The position numbers and the translations under genes were made by a program. Below, piece after piece: positions 1 through 10,033 of a DNA stretch of 64,000 nt. The DNA comes from Sanchytrium tribonematis. Taxonomy: Eukaryota; Sanchytriomycota; Sanchytriomycetes; Sanchytriales; Sanchytriaceae. Within the stretch, counting starts at the first letter, position 1, and each line of letters opens with the position of its first letter. The stretch is taken from contig JADGIG010000008.1 in assembly GCA_018985235.1 (NCBI GenBank), positions 1 through 64,000 of the forward strand. Direction: 5' to 3'. The notes under the pieces were generated by a model. The model saw only the letters and a program-made list of their open reading frames with translations. It was not told the DNA's origin and did not search any database.

Positions 1-831
1 CACAACTCCCAAAAGGAAACTATCGATTCGGATGATGATTCTGGTGTTCATGCGACAGACTTGTTAGAGCCTGACTATTTAGAAATTGCTCCGTCGAAAT
101 CTTTTGAGGGTCCCAGTTTTTTACGTGAATTATTTATTTACATTGCAGAAACAGATGACATTTATAAGGTAGAGACTGCTTATTCTAATATAATTCAAAT
201 AATAGATAAATCGGACGATAAAGATATTCTGGATGTGCTTCCTAAGTTACTCGAGTCCTTGATGAAAGCTGTAGATACGTTTAAACTAGCCTCGTTCAAA
301 AATATTAAAGAAAGTTTAACCAGATTGATCTCAAGATTCCCGCAAGAATGTTGTGCTATATTTTGTAAAACTTTTGAGAAACTCAGTTATGGTGAAACTT
401 GTAGAATTGTAGATGCAATTGTTTTTTCGGCTAGTCAGTTGAAAATTGAAAATAGGTTTTCTCAACAAGCAAGTATGTTTATTGAAACACTTCTTTCAGG
501 AGTAAACGCAGATGCAGATCAGCATCTTCTAAAGCGATTTATATTAGCGATTCGGTCTTTAATACTCTATTCAAAAAATGCTTACGCCTTCCAAAATTTC
601 CTTCCTAAATGCATCTCTTTCTTCCTCAGCTTCCAAAGATCGGCGTTTTCTGAATTGAAGAAAGCAAGTCTTAAAGGCATGGAATCTTGCTTTCAAATTT
701 TACTTCAACGAGATCTAGATTTTGAGGAATTTGTAAAATTAATTCTTGTGCAGGAGTTACTCCTTACTGAAAACGAAATACCAAAAGGCAGCATTTCAAA
801 TCAGGTCATTAACATTTTGAAGTTTAATTAA
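1..831 (+). CDS. TEL2: TEL2/TELO2-like protein, C-terminal part (partial at window start)
   Basis: The frame is open from base 1, so the gene begins outside the window; 276 residues are visible, ending at TAA 829-831. TEL2 is the core of the TTT complex, which helps HSP90 mature the PIKK kinases (TOR, ATM, ATR). Seen: an acidic Asp-Ser stretch (residues 9-15) followed by a Leu/Pro segment (LLEPDYLEIAP) and then helical repeats with an F-L-R-E-L-F pattern. This matches the order of the conserved TEL2 C-terminal domain: acidic patch, then a helical block starting Pro-x-[FY]-Leu-Arg. All N-terminal helices lie outside the window. The assignment rests on this pattern alone; another helical-repeat protein is possible. 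Confidence 0.6.
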   Translation, partial: HNSQKETIDSDDDSGVHATDLLEPDYLEIAPSKSFEGPSFLRELFIYIAETDDIYKVETAYSNIIQIIDKSDDKDILDVLPKLLESLMKAVDTFKLASFKNIKESLTRLISRFPQECCAIFCKTFEKLSYGETCRIVDAIVFSASQLKIENRFSQQASMFIETLLSGVNADADQHLLKRFILAIRSLILYSKNAYAFQNFLPKCISFFLSFQRSAFSELKKASLKGMESCFQILLQRDLDFEEFVKLILVQELLLTENEIPKGSISNQVINILKFN

Positions 832-872
832 TTGATTTTTTCCACATAATAAATTTTGATCAAACGCTCCGT

Positions 873-2613
873 ATGCAAAAATTGTCAGAGCTTCAGCAAA
901 AATATACAGAAGATCCTTCGTTATTCGAGCCCTTGTTACTTGAGTATGAAAAGGTCATTTGCAAGAATTCAGAAATAGCTATAAAATTGAATTTGGTGGA
1001 TAAATTATTTATTTTATGGAAATCTCAATTACAACCCGGATCTGAATTCAAGCGGGTGATATTAACGGCCATTGGGAGCTTTAATTTAATGTCTCTTGTA
1101 TATTTACACGAGTTGCCAACAAATAAGAGCACTTTCCATACTGTACAACTTGAACACTGTATAAGCTTAAAAAAATCAAGTAAGGCCCTTCCTTCTAGAC
1201 AAATTCATGCAATATTGTTAAACAAAATATTTTCTGCTTTATCAGATGTACATCGTTATTACAACAAACAATTTGATGAAGAAGATACAACGGAAAGCCA
1301 TTATTCAATGACTGCAGTTCAATACTTTTATTTTGATGGCAAGCCCTTGAATCAACTTGGAATGTTTTACCAATATGAGGCTATCAAAAGGCCAACTGAT
1401 AAGCTTCAGAATGGTGTTTATACTTTTTACTTTTATCTATACGCCAATTTAACTCCTTATCCTTTTAAAAAGAGCGAAGAAAATTTACAACATTTCATCA
1501 AAGTATTTCTTGGCTTAATCATGGTGGATGTGCATCCATTTTCAAAAATGCTGTACTTGCTTTTTAAGTGGTATGCCCGTCAGGATGTCGACTACGCGGA
1601 TACCGATAAATTGATAATCGATTCATTAAACGATGAGTTCCAAAACATCGTTTTTAAATGCTGTGTTGGCCTCTTTCAATTTCTAGATGGGAAGGGATCG
1701 GTATTGCTAGGTATTTTAAGATTATTTAAAAAATTTCACAAAAATAATCAATTAGCTGTTAACTTTATCAATTTTATGGTCGCTTATAAGCCCAACATTG
1801 ACAATTTGCTAGGTGAGGAAATAATTGCTGGCGTAATTTATACTCATATAGGAATATGCTGCCTGTGTCTCAATCTTGGAGGCTTCAAGTCCTGCTAATT
1901 CAAATCTTTTTGTGGTTTCAATATTTGATTTCGACTTGTGCCATCTTAAAAAAGTTGGGCAACTCATTGGAAACTTGGCGCTTTCTATTATTGAAAAAGA
2001 AGGCCTTACAGATGACCAAGATGTCAGCAAAATAATCATCGGCTCAGCCTCGAAGCTATGGACTGATAAAATTCCGTATTTCTTGCATATATATGATGTC
2101 TACAAAAAGTCTTCGATGAGTCAAAGTGCAATGTCTAGCGTAATTCCCATAAAACTGATATCTAGTGATGTCGAAAGTGTTTCCACGCTTTCAAAATTGC
2201 TAAAGGCCAAATCTTGTTTACAATCTGAGAAAACGATTGCTGTCATTGCCACCGAGAAGTGCGTCAATTCTCAATTTATACCAAAGCTAGTAAAATGGGT
2301 CTCTGAAAATAAGCTAATTTTAGTAATTCCACATGTAGTGAATGATTTAGTTACTAAAAAGGCACAGAAATTTAACACAGAGGCATCCTGGAAGCTTTTG
2401 TTTGACACTATTAATGCAGAAATTGCAAAGCCAAAGCATACAATAATTCTTCAAGATTCTCTAGAAAGCTCAACTGTTGAAGAAAGTTATGAGACAATGA
2501 AAGAAATCTGCCTTAAGTTGGATTCTGCCAAACTGTTTGTTCTAGGAAGCATGAAGGACTATCTGAAAATTCCAACTATCGATATTTATTCATTAGAGCA
2601 ATTAGTAAAATAA
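873..2613 (+). CDS. SMG5/SMG7/EST1-like nonsense-mediated decay factor
   Basis: Spliced as 873-1832 plus 1852-2613 (573 aa), removing a 19-nt intron. The N-terminal two thirds look like the 14-3-3-like/helical EST1 domain: residues about 150-200 contain the family pattern G-x-P-x-N-Q-L-G followed by F-Y-F-Y-L and P-F-K-K-S-E-E-N-L. The C-terminal ~130 residues resemble a PIN fold (hydrophobic strands, an I-P-x-V-V-x-D-L motif). In SMG5/6/7 these proteins bind phosphorylated UPF1 during mRNA decay. The first PIN Asp (usually P-D-T) reads A-T-E here, so the PIN domain is probably not a nuclease, as in SMG5. The gene lies 42 bp after TEL2 and 5 bp before a convergent gene. Confidence 0.65.
1833..1851 (+). 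other. 19-nt spliceosomal intron in SMG5/EST1-like gene
   Basis: gtaatttatactcatatag, phase 0. Removal joins EEIIAG to EYAACVS and restores one reading frame across 573 codons. T at -8, A at -6. Confidence 0.92.
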
Positions 2614-2618
2614 TTTAT

Positions 2619-2882
2619 TCAAATGTTAATTCCAACTTCCGAGTCTTTGTCTACTTGAACGACGCAATCTAAGTCATATATGAGCTTTATGTTCCCTCTT
2701 ATGAATGAAATACAGATTCCCTCTATGTTTTTGACATTTCCATAAGCTTGAAGTTCTGGTTTAGAAATCGCTGCCTCAATTTCTTTAGTACTTTTCTTAT
2801 AGCATTCACAATCAAATTCCACAATGTAATTTTGAATCAATTGCTCTTGAGATAATACTGAATATAATAAAACAAATAGCAT
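2619..2882 (-). CDS. Small putative secreted protein, unknown function
   Basis: 87 aa. The first ~12 residues are hydrophobic (MLFVLLYSVLS) and could be a short signal peptide. The rest is acidic, with four cysteines (C-E-C near residue 25, then two single Cys) that could form two disulphides. I recognise no family. It sits between the convergent 3' end of the SMG-like gene (5 bp away) and the 3' end of NIPSNAP (32 bp), and shares the strand of the latter. The ATG is well placed, but a spurious ORF cannot be excluded. Confidence 0.5.
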   Translation of the reverse strand: MLFVLLYSVLSQEQLIQNYIVEFDCECYKKSTKEIEAAISKPELQAYGNVKNIEGICISFIRGNIKLIYDLDCVVQVDKDSEVGINI

Positions 2883-2914
2883 TTAGCCGAGAACGAGATG
2901 TTTCACATTTAAGT

Positions 2915-3704
2915 TTACTTAAGAGGAGAACATTTTAAAGGCAGCATGATTGTGGATCGCATGGACTCGACCAACCTTACTGTATGGTAAACTGTTTCCG
3001 GCCACTCTTTTTCCTTCCATGCCTGTTCTCTCTGGTATTTTCTAGCCAATAAATCGGGATACTAAATTAAATAAGATTACGCCCCAAACATGATGCACCT
3101 TGTGCAATGCACCAACTTGAGAAAAATAAGCACCATAAGACTGACAATACTTGGTACGACATGACAAACCCTTTTTCCAATAATGCTCCCATTCTAATAA
3201 ATATCCAGGCTTGACTGAATATGTTCTTAATTCAAAAATATTATTCTTGTGTGGATGCTCGTAGGGATCCCAGAAACTAAATGACAAATTAATTTGGTTT
3301 GACCTTTTCAATACAAATTTTCTTAAATCTTTTTTGTAATCATTGTACTCTTTCATTTCATGTAAAATCGACATTTTGTGTGTAAATTGTTCATAAGACT
3401 TGAATTCCCAAATATGAATACCTGTATCTAATTCTCCGATATCAGATACGAATGATCCTTTTAGCGGTACAACTTCAGAAAATATGGGATAGTAATGGTT
3501 CACGCAATCTTCGTACTCTTGAAAATACTTGGGATTTACGTTATGAAACGTAAATTCAGTAATTTGGTCTGGTTTTGCGAGAAGTTTTGATTGTGTATCG
3601 TCTTTGTACGCCATATCTTTAGTATCTATGCCGTATAGTACGCTATGTAATATATTTCGGTTTTTAGCAATATTGATTTGCCTTGTAAAAAGCTTTTGTA
3701 TCAT
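2915..3704 (-). CDS. NIPSNAP family protein (mitochondrial)
   Basis: Exons 3081-3704 and 2915-3061 (256 aa) separated by a 19-nt intron. Two ferredoxin-like NIPSNAP repeats are visible: residues ~50-145 (E-F-T-F-H-N-V start) and ~150-250, the second starting F-E-L-R-T-Y-S-V-K-P-G and containing V-G-A-L-H-K-V-H-H-V-W. The exon after the intron supplies the family's ending (Y-H-T-V-R-L-V-E-S-M, then I-M-L-P-L-K), which confirms splicing. The N-terminus is basic and could be a mitochondrial targeting sequence. NIPSNAPs are matrix-associated and in animals act as mitophagy signals; their biochemical role is unclear. The start is 137 bp from the divergent transportin start. Confidence 0.85.
3062..3080 (-). 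other. 19-nt spliceosomal intron in NIPSNAP gene
   Basis: On the minus strand gtaatcttatttaatttag, phase 0. Removal joins VHHVWG to YPDLLARKYQ, the expected NIPSNAP continuation. T at -8, A at -6. Confidence 0.96.
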
Positions 3705-3841
3705 GTAATTTCAAGGAGTTACTAAATTTATATTACATTCACTCTATTTTCTACAAAGTCAAGGCAAAAACAAAATGAGTGGAACAATGCAGTATAATAT
3801 GCATCAGAAAGTTAGAAAATTATTCCCCACGTTTGAAGACA

Positions 3842-6365
3842 ATGCAATCAACCGAACTGCGCGAGTTGCTTTTGAGAAATCAATCTGGAGCTGGCGCTAG
3901 TATTCTAAATGACTATATTCATAATCACTCGAGAGATATTAATTTTTATAGAGAATTGCTGTCTATATTTCAAACGCAAAATGATAGAGTTGGCAATTCA
4001 GCCGGATTAGTTCTTAAAAATCACATCTACAATATAAGCGATCCAGCATTTATTGAATTTGTTGTTAGTGAATTGTTGAAAATGCCGAGAGATGACAGAT
4101 TTAGAGTGGGAGTAATTGGCACAATAATTGGCAAACTTTGCTTACATTTCCCTCAAATTCCAATATCTCAACACATTCTTGAATTATTAATTAATGAGCC
4201 GTCAATTCCCATATTTAATATAATATCAAGAATTTGTCAAGAGAAACCAATGGATCTACAGCCTGTTCATTTTTCAGTTATCTTACAAAATCTCACTGAA
4301 GATGGATATGCATTATTTGCATTTGAAATTATTAATGTTAGTATAAATTCTTACAATATTGATGGATTTATTCCAGAATTAATACATGCGCTGACAATAG
4401 TCCCGCAACTTTATAGACATCAATCACTTCAGCTACTTGCAAAAATTGCAGAATCAAAGAGCCAAATACTTGTGCAAGCAAACTTTGAAGCTACCTTGAA
4501 ATATGTTTTAGAAAATTTTGATCTTGATGGAGCTGAATTTATTTTAAGTTTCATAGACAATGATAGCGTTCGTGATGCTCTAGTTCCATATCTTCCGGGA
4601 CTTGTTCCTTTGTTGCTTCAAGGTATGCAGTATACAGAGGAGGAGGTAGAATCTACGTTAGAGGATTCGGAAATTGCACCACGACATCACTTAACACAGG
4701 TCCATAATCAACAAGAAGATAGTGAAGACGACGACATAGATTTTTATGGAGAATGGAATCTACGAAAATGCTGCGCATCTGCAATTGATTCGTTGTCTTT
4801 TTGCTTTAAACAACAACTAACTGGAATTATTTTGCCACTTTTAAAAGATTCATTTCATAGTCAAAATTGGCTGGTGAGAGAAGCGGGTATTTTAGCTTTA
4901 GGAGCCATTGCGGATGGTTGTGAGCATGATTTAAATCCATACTTAGGAGAATTAATCCCTTTCTTGGTCACATGTGGGAATGATTCTCATCCACTAGTTT
5001 CATGCATTGCTCTGTGGTCCATGTCTAGATTTGCATTATTCATTTCGAACTCATACGATCAAGATCCTGGTCTCTTCTTTGAGCCATGCCTTCAGAGTAT
5101 TTTAAAAGGAATTGTGAGTCAGCATTTAAAAGTTCAGGAAGCTGGATGCTCCTCGCTAACCTACTTGTGTGAGCAGGCAGGGCCCTCTTTAAGCCCTTAC
5201 AAAGCCGACATAATGAATGCAATCGTACCTTGTTTATCATCGTACTCAAAGAAAAATTTAATTATGCTAATGGATACGCTAGGGGCACTTTCGTTTGCGT
5301 TGGGTCATGATTTGAGAGAGGATGTCGTAATGCAAGCTATTATTCCTCCTCTCCTAGCCTATTGGGATAGGGTAAAAATTGTAGATGTAGTCTATCCAAC
5401 ACTTTTAGATTGTTTGCAACATTTGTTTGTAGCGTTTGGACCACTTTTGCTTCCATTTAGCAAACAAATTATTTCAAAAGCAGGTGGGACTATTATTCAT
5501 GGTCTTGCAGATATGCAGCAACACGGTCTCGATTCCCTTTATGATGCCACGCATATTGTATGCTGTTTAGATTTGATGAGCGGACTGTTGAACGGATTAG
5601 GTGAACAGTCTTCAGATTTCTTCCAATATAAGGAAAATCTTAATCAAATTTTAGGTTCTTGTCTGTCCTTTGGGGAACCAGAGATACTGCAAGCTACTTT
5701 TGGACTGTTGGGAGAGCTTACTCTTTTCCAACCTCAGTCAATAGATAGATTTCTTCCAATGTACTATGAAGCTGCAATTTCTGCAATTCATTTACCTACT
5801 TATGAAACTGAGGCAAGAGCCATATCTAACGCGACATGGTTTTTGGGTGAATTGGTCATAAGATCTGATGGTCAAATTGAAAACATAGATGTGGCTATTG
5901 ATAAAGTTGTCAAATTATTGATTCTTTGTTCAGTACAAGGCAATCAGCAATTTGACGAGTCAAAAATTATAAATACGAGTTTGACTGAAAATGCAACAGT
6001 GACTGTAGCAAGGTTTGCACTTTATCATCCAGACAAAGTTTTAGCAGCCTTGAACTCCTCCTTTGAAGTTTTCATCAAGATGCTTAATCTTTTACACGAT
6101 ACTTCTGAGAAGATGAGTGCATTTTCTGGACTTTTCGCAATGGTGTCACTAAACTCAAACATAGTAGCAACTCATCTTACTCGGGTGCTGTCTGAAATTG
6201 CAAATTGTAAGACGAACGAAAGAGATTTATTCGAAATAATTAAGAGCGTACTTTTCGTTAATTTAGATTGTTCATCACACAAAGCAATACTCCAATTTTA
6301 ATGCGAGTTACTCGCAACTCACTTCGGAAGAAAAAACTACATTGAAGCAACGATATCATGTTTAA
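3842..6365 (+). CDS. Transportin (karyopherin beta-2) nuclear import receptor
   Basis: Exons 3842-6247 and 6267-6365 (834 aa). HEAT-repeat importin that carries PY-NLS cargoes such as hnRNPs into the nucleus and is released by Ran-GTP. Seen: an acidic H8-type loop (residues ~300-320, EDSEDDDIDF) followed by the hallmark W-N-L-R-K-C and then W-L-V-R-E-A-G-I-L-A-L-G-A-I-A-D-G-C, as in transportin-1. The intron near the end restores the C-terminal motif (TSEEKTTLKQRY) typical of the family. The frame also runs upstream from a GTG at 3779, but ATG 3842 matches the family's N-terminus better. The last exon ends 22 bp from the convergent doublecortin gene. Confidence 0.92.
6248..6266 (+). other. 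19-nt spliceosomal intron in transportin gene
   Basis: gtacttttcgttaatttag, phase 0. Removal joins FEIIKS to IVHHTKQ and replaces a non-conserved tail with the transportin C-terminus. T at -8, A at -6. Confidence 0.95.
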
Positions 6366-6369
6366 TAAA
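6364..6369 (+). terminator. Poly(A) signal AATAAA overlapping the transportin stop codon
   Basis: AATAAA begins on the second base of the stop codon (6363-6365). On the opposite strand an AATAAA at 6376-6381 serves the convergent four-DCX gene, so both signals lie between the two stop codons. Confidence 0.55.
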
Positions 6370-6387
6370 TGAAATTTTATTGAGACA

Positions 6388-7885
6388 TCAGTATTCTTCT
6401 TCAGGAGTCTTGATTTTATCTTGAACATTTGATTTAAGTATTTGCTCTGGTATTTTCTCTGCAATTTTGTGGGCACGCTCTATACCATTCGTATTGTATT
6501 GGATGTTTCTGAAAGGCTCAGAAGCAGCAGCCGCCACAAAATATTCTGCAGAGCTCTGAATTATATCAGCTATACTCGAAATTTTTTTCATATTTGAAAC
6601 TTTTAATGTTGCTTTCTTGTTTAAAGCCTCTTTGGAATCGTTTTCAGGCAAAAATTCATATAATACTGTTACTTTTCCTAAGTGTAACTGTAATTGTTGA
6701 TCCAATTGTTCCAGCAATTTGTCAAATGTTCTAAATTTAAATTCAGAGACTAAAACCTTAATCCCAGTATGGTTTGCAATTCCATTAGGGAAAACTGTAA
6801 TTGATTTCTGTACTTTCTAAGTGAAATAATTTTACCTGTGTTGCTGACTCCCTTCTTGTAATTGATAGATTTTGATAATTACCAGAGGCAGGATATTTTT
6901 CTAGAGATTTTGAAATGCACACTACATTTAATCCCTCATACAAGCTGGAAAGCTCTGTGATCTCAGTTTTTAAATCCAACAAAAAAATGGCCCTAACTGG
7001 CCCTTCTCTTGGTTTAAGTGCAAATGACAAATTTGAATAAAGCTGTTCCATATTTTTACAATTACGATGATTTAAAGTCAACGTCTTCGGGGTCTCTTTG
7101 TCATATCCGCTTAAATGCGCCAGTATCTTGATACCCTTTCCGCCGTATTCAAAGGCATTGTCCTTTTTTATTTGTTCTTTAACAGATTTCACTTCCTGAG
7201 CAATTGATGCATTTTTGTCTGTGACTTTTTCTGAGGCTGTAGCTGGTCTTTCGGTTCCCACAATCTTGTATTCAAAGTTTCTCGGTTTAGAAATTTTGGG
7301 ATTACCGTTTGCAATAAGAGTAATTCCATCATAAAAGTCGTCGAGAGCAAGCAGAGGTTTGAAGCTTTTTGCATCAAATACGCTTTTGACGGTTCCTTCA
7401 TTCCATTTCAACTCAGTGCTTAAATACCCAAGCATTTGTTCGAAAGTTTTGCTATTTCTGTAATTTAAAACAAGCCTTTTCGGATCGTCTTGATTTTTGC
7501 CCTCCGCATAAATATAAACTTTGAGTCCTTTAGAATCAGGTGAAAAATATGATTTGGTGTTATCGAGTTCATTATTTACCTTCTTCTCCACTACATTTGC
7601 TTTTTTCTCCAACATATAATTACATGCTACGAAATTATCTCCAGAGGACGCGACATAGACTTGGCTATCTTGCAATTCTCTCAGACCCATAATCTCACTT
7701 CCATTTATCGTAAATAGCCTTCGTACTGCACCACTTTCTAATGTCAAAGATTTTGAAACATCGGCAGTGAAATTCGCCCAATTCTTATATATCTTGTACG
7801 TCACAACAAATTTTTTACCCGTAAAATGAGTGTCTCCATTTTTCAGTATAGTAATTCTGATCGGGTTGAAGTCATCTGTGCTCAT
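6388..7885 (-). CDS. Protein with four doublecortin (DCX) domains
   Basis: Exons 6836-7885 and 6388-6816 (492 aa). Four tandem DCX-like units of ~80 residues, at about 8-80, 110-190, 245-325 and 350-430. Units 2 and 3 share the pattern G-[IL]-K-[VI]-x-[AI]-x, then L-x-L-N-[YH]-R-N-x-K, x-x-E-Q-[ML] and G-x-V-[KR]-x-[VI]-F. The second exon supplies all of unit 4, so splicing is well supported. DCX domains bind between microtubule protofilaments, often in cilia, basal bodies or neuronal processes. The C-terminal ~60 residues are helical and Ala-rich, then acidic. ATG 7885 was preferred to an upstream in-frame TTG. Most known proteins carry one or two DCX units, so four is unusual. Confidence 0.75.
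6817..6835 (-). other. 19-nt spliceosomal intron in four-DCX gene
   Basis: Minus strand gtaaaattatttcacttag, phase 0. Removal joins RRESATQ to KVQKSITVFPNG, the first strand of the fourth DCX unit. T at -8, A at -6. Confidence 0.93.
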
Positions 7886-7992
7886 TTGAAATTTCAAGAT
7901 GGGTAATTAAAATTTATTTCGAATTTAAAAAATATTTTCGAGTTGACTGCAATAGCCAAGATCTGCAATTAATAGAGACAATTTATTGTAAA

Positions 7993-8688
7993 TTATTTAA
8001 ATATGAATTCATTAGAAGGTTTGTTTTGACTTGTCCAGTTGTCCAAATTTTGTATAGTTTCGTTGTAATTACTAAAATGTACTTGATTTTGGTTCAGCTC
8101 TGTAAATGGAAATTTTTCTATATATTCAGGATCTTCCAATGGTGGAGGTGCAAATCTGCGCCTTCTATCCTCGGAAACTTTAGCCATTGGTGAAGAATAG
8201 ATAGACTGCGTTCGGGATGGAGGTATATGCTCGTTATCAACATCCATAGGTGTCGTATTTGTTTTCGGGAGAATTTTCTTTTTTTCAACAAGAAGCGGTT
8301 TTGGCCTATTAATTTTCAATATTTTACCTTCTTTTTTACATGCATTAAATGCGTCATCTAAATAATTAGTAGTCTTGGTTTTATCGGCGTTAGGATCCTT
8401 CAATTTCTTCACATATGCCATTCTTGGCTGCTTTTTCTTCGCAATATGTAATGGGACTTTATATACTTTGTCTATAGGTTTTCCGAGTGAAAGAGTTTTG
8501 TTTTTATCTCTCAAGCTACTTGAGATTGTACGCGGTGCTCTATGTGTTGGAGCTTTTGTGGGAGAAACTACTGGAGTCGTAGGCGCAGATCTTGATATTG
8601 GGGAAATTGCATTCTTTATCCTATCGAATATTGGAGAGGCCGTTTTTCTAATAGCTTCGAAAAACGAGGTAGATCCAGGTGAAGTCAT
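7993..8688 (-). CDS. Basic, Ser/Pro/Thr-rich low-complexity protein, unknown
   Basis: 231 aa with no recognisable domain. The N-terminal half is basic with many S-P and T-P dipeptides, typical of proline-directed kinase sites, and several K/R-rich runs. The middle contains P-P-S-R and a D-R-R-R-R-F motif, and the C-terminus is Asn/acidic. Composition suggests a disordered nuclear or cytoskeletal protein, but that is only a compositional impression. It lies 107 bp upstream of the start of the four-DCX gene on the same strand. The opposite-strand ORF here was judged a shadow. Confidence 0.6.
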   Translation of the reverse strand: MTSPGSTSFFEAIRKTASPIFDRIKNAISPISRSAPTTPVVSPTKAPTHRAPRTISSSLRDKNKTLSLGKPIDKVYKVPLHIAKKKQPRMAYVKKLKDPNADKTKTTNYLDDAFNACKKEGKILKINRPKPLLVEKKKILPKTNTTPMDVDNEHIPPSRTQSIYSSPMAKVSEDRRRRFAPPPLEDPEYIEKFPFTELNQNQVHFSNYNETIQNLDNWTSQNKPSNEFIFK

Positions 8689-8750
8689 ATTTTCAAAGAC
8701 TCCTATTGTAATAAAAATTAAAATCTATTTTATTTTTTAGATTACAATTA

Positions 8751-9442
8751 TTATTGGTAATTACATACAACTACATTACAAGAGCGAGACATTCCACAAC
8801 CTACTGTAGCATAATTTCTCATTATTTGGTAGTGTCCACCATAAGCACCTAAATAAGATAAAATAAACCTTCAGACGCCCACATCTTGGCACTATCTTCG
8901 TATGTAGAGGTCCAGGCCATATTCTGACCACTGGCACCTCTCGGTAGATTTGCATGTCCTGAAGGGCATCCACTTGCGTGCATTTGCGCCAATCTAGCTA
9001 TATTTGAATTCCACCGAATTGGGCGGCCTCTTACTTGCTGATGAACCGCCAACATTTTGTCTATGTCTGATTGTGATGCACCAGATGAAGGCGGCGCATA
9101 ATAATTTGGGTAATTGGGAGATATTTGCTGATACAGCTCGTGAAAATATGGACTTCGTTGAGAATATTTCTTTTTAAAATTAGAATTTAGACCATGATTC
9201 ACATTATCAATTTTGTGATGGTGGATATAGTGTGGGATGTGACCATAGTGAATGCGTCGATGACTATCAGTAGCGTGAATTGCGTGGTGGTGATGACGAT
9301 GATTCTTATGATTATGACCCGATTTAAAATTAGTGTATTTTGCCTTGTCTTGGCCGTAATTTACATTATTAACTTTATTATGATGATGGATGTTCTCATC
9401 ATCTAGTACAGCAGCGAAAACTGCTATAATGAGAATGATCAT
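8751..9442 (-). CDS. Secreted CAP/SCP-superfamily protein with His-rich linker
   Basis: Exons 8869-9442 and 8751-8848 (223 aa). ATG 9442 starts a clear signal peptide (MIILIIAVFAAV); a TTG ten codons earlier is in frame but unlikely. Residues ~15-75 are extremely His/Asn-rich, with repeated HHH. The rest is a CAP domain: a D-x-M-L-A-V-H-Q-x-V-R helix, R-W-N-x-x-I-A-R-L-A-Q, the G-Q-N-M-A-W strand and, after the intron, G-H-Y-x-x-M-R-N-Y-A-T-V-G-C-G and V-V-V-C-N-Y. CAP proteins (PR-1, CRISP, Pry) are secreted and bind sterols or act at cell interfaces. The His tract could bind metal; that is inference. Confidence 0.85.
8849..8868 (-). other. 20-nt spliceosomal intron in CAP gene
   Basis: Minus strand gtttattttatcttatttag, phase 1. 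Removal joins WASEG to AYGGHYQIMRN, the conserved CAP motif. One of only two 20-nt introns; donor is GTTT rather than GTA. T at -8, A at -6. Confidence 0.93.
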
Positions 9443-9499
9443 AGTACAAAATCGAGGGGCTTCTTCGTCCAATAAAAAATAAGTTTGCCCCTTGAATGT

Positions 9500-9913
9500 T
9501 CACATTGGCGCAATAAAAGGTTTCTGAACCGGAACTCTATCTTTAATGATATGCTTTTTAATCATCCCATCTTTGTCATAAATATAAACAAACATTAGTT
9601 CTTCTTCAAAGCTATTTGAGCCATCGAATCCCTCGAGTAATAAACGGATGTGTAAATTATCATTTTTCTCCATATCTGCCCTCAACACAGTGACGTCGTA
9701 CTCATGAAATCTCCAATTGAGCAGTAAATGAGTCGACTTAGCTAGACATTGATATTGAAATATTCCTGTGCAATGAAGGTTAGTTTGCATATCCATCAGC
9801 TGTATATTTTTCGAGTACAATGTAAAATTTTGTAATCCGTACTTGGGAAAAGCTTCTAATTCATGTATCAACTGGAAAACTTTTGATCTCATTATCAAAG
9901 ATCTAATCATGCT
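9500..9913 (-). CDS. Possible NTF2-like (DUF2358/C6orf136-type) protein
   Basis: 137 aa from ATG 9913; the frame stays open upstream to about 10048 without a usable ATG, so the true start or a first exon is unresolved. Seen: F-P-K-Y-G-L-x-N-F-x-L-Y-S-K-N-I, then L-N-W-R-F-H-E-Y-D-V-T-V-L, and near the end Y-I-Y-D-K-D-G-M-I-K-K-H-I-I-K-D-R-V-P. The order of an L-Y-S-x-x-I strand, an arginine-rich middle and a D-x-D-G-x-I-x-x-H motif matches the DUF2358 family, which has an NTF2-like fold and is often organellar. Function is unknown. It runs head to head with PRP6. Confidence 0.45.
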   Translation of the reverse strand, partial: SMIRSLIMRSKVFQLIHELEAFPKYGLQNFTLYSKNIQLMDMQTNLHCTGIFQYQCLAKSTHLLLNWRFHEYDVTVLRADMEKNDNLHIRLLLEGFDGSNSFEEELMFVYIYDKDGMIKKHIIKDRVPVQKPFIAPM

Positions 9914-10033
9914 ATTATAGTTTTGAAAAATATTTCTAATCGATCCATAAATAATAATTTCCAAGGCAGAACGTGGGACACATTTAGTACCATCTCTGAT
10001 TCTTATGTCTAGCACTACTATACAAATGACTCC

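Noticed and set aside
3779-3841. 22-residue N-terminal extension of transportin from a GTG
   Set aside because: GTG starts are rare in eukaryotes, and the extension does not resemble the family's N-terminus. ATG 3842 was preferred.
8375-8740. 121-residue hydrophobic plus-strand ORF
   Set aside because: Antisense to the basic Ser/Pro-rich gene at 7993-8688; hydrophobicity is expected when Lys-rich codons are read in reverse.
9194-9406. Hydrophobic plus-strand ORF of 70 residues
   Set aside because: It is the antisense of the His-rich tract of the CAP gene: His codons read in reverse give Met/Val-rich sequence. No independent support.
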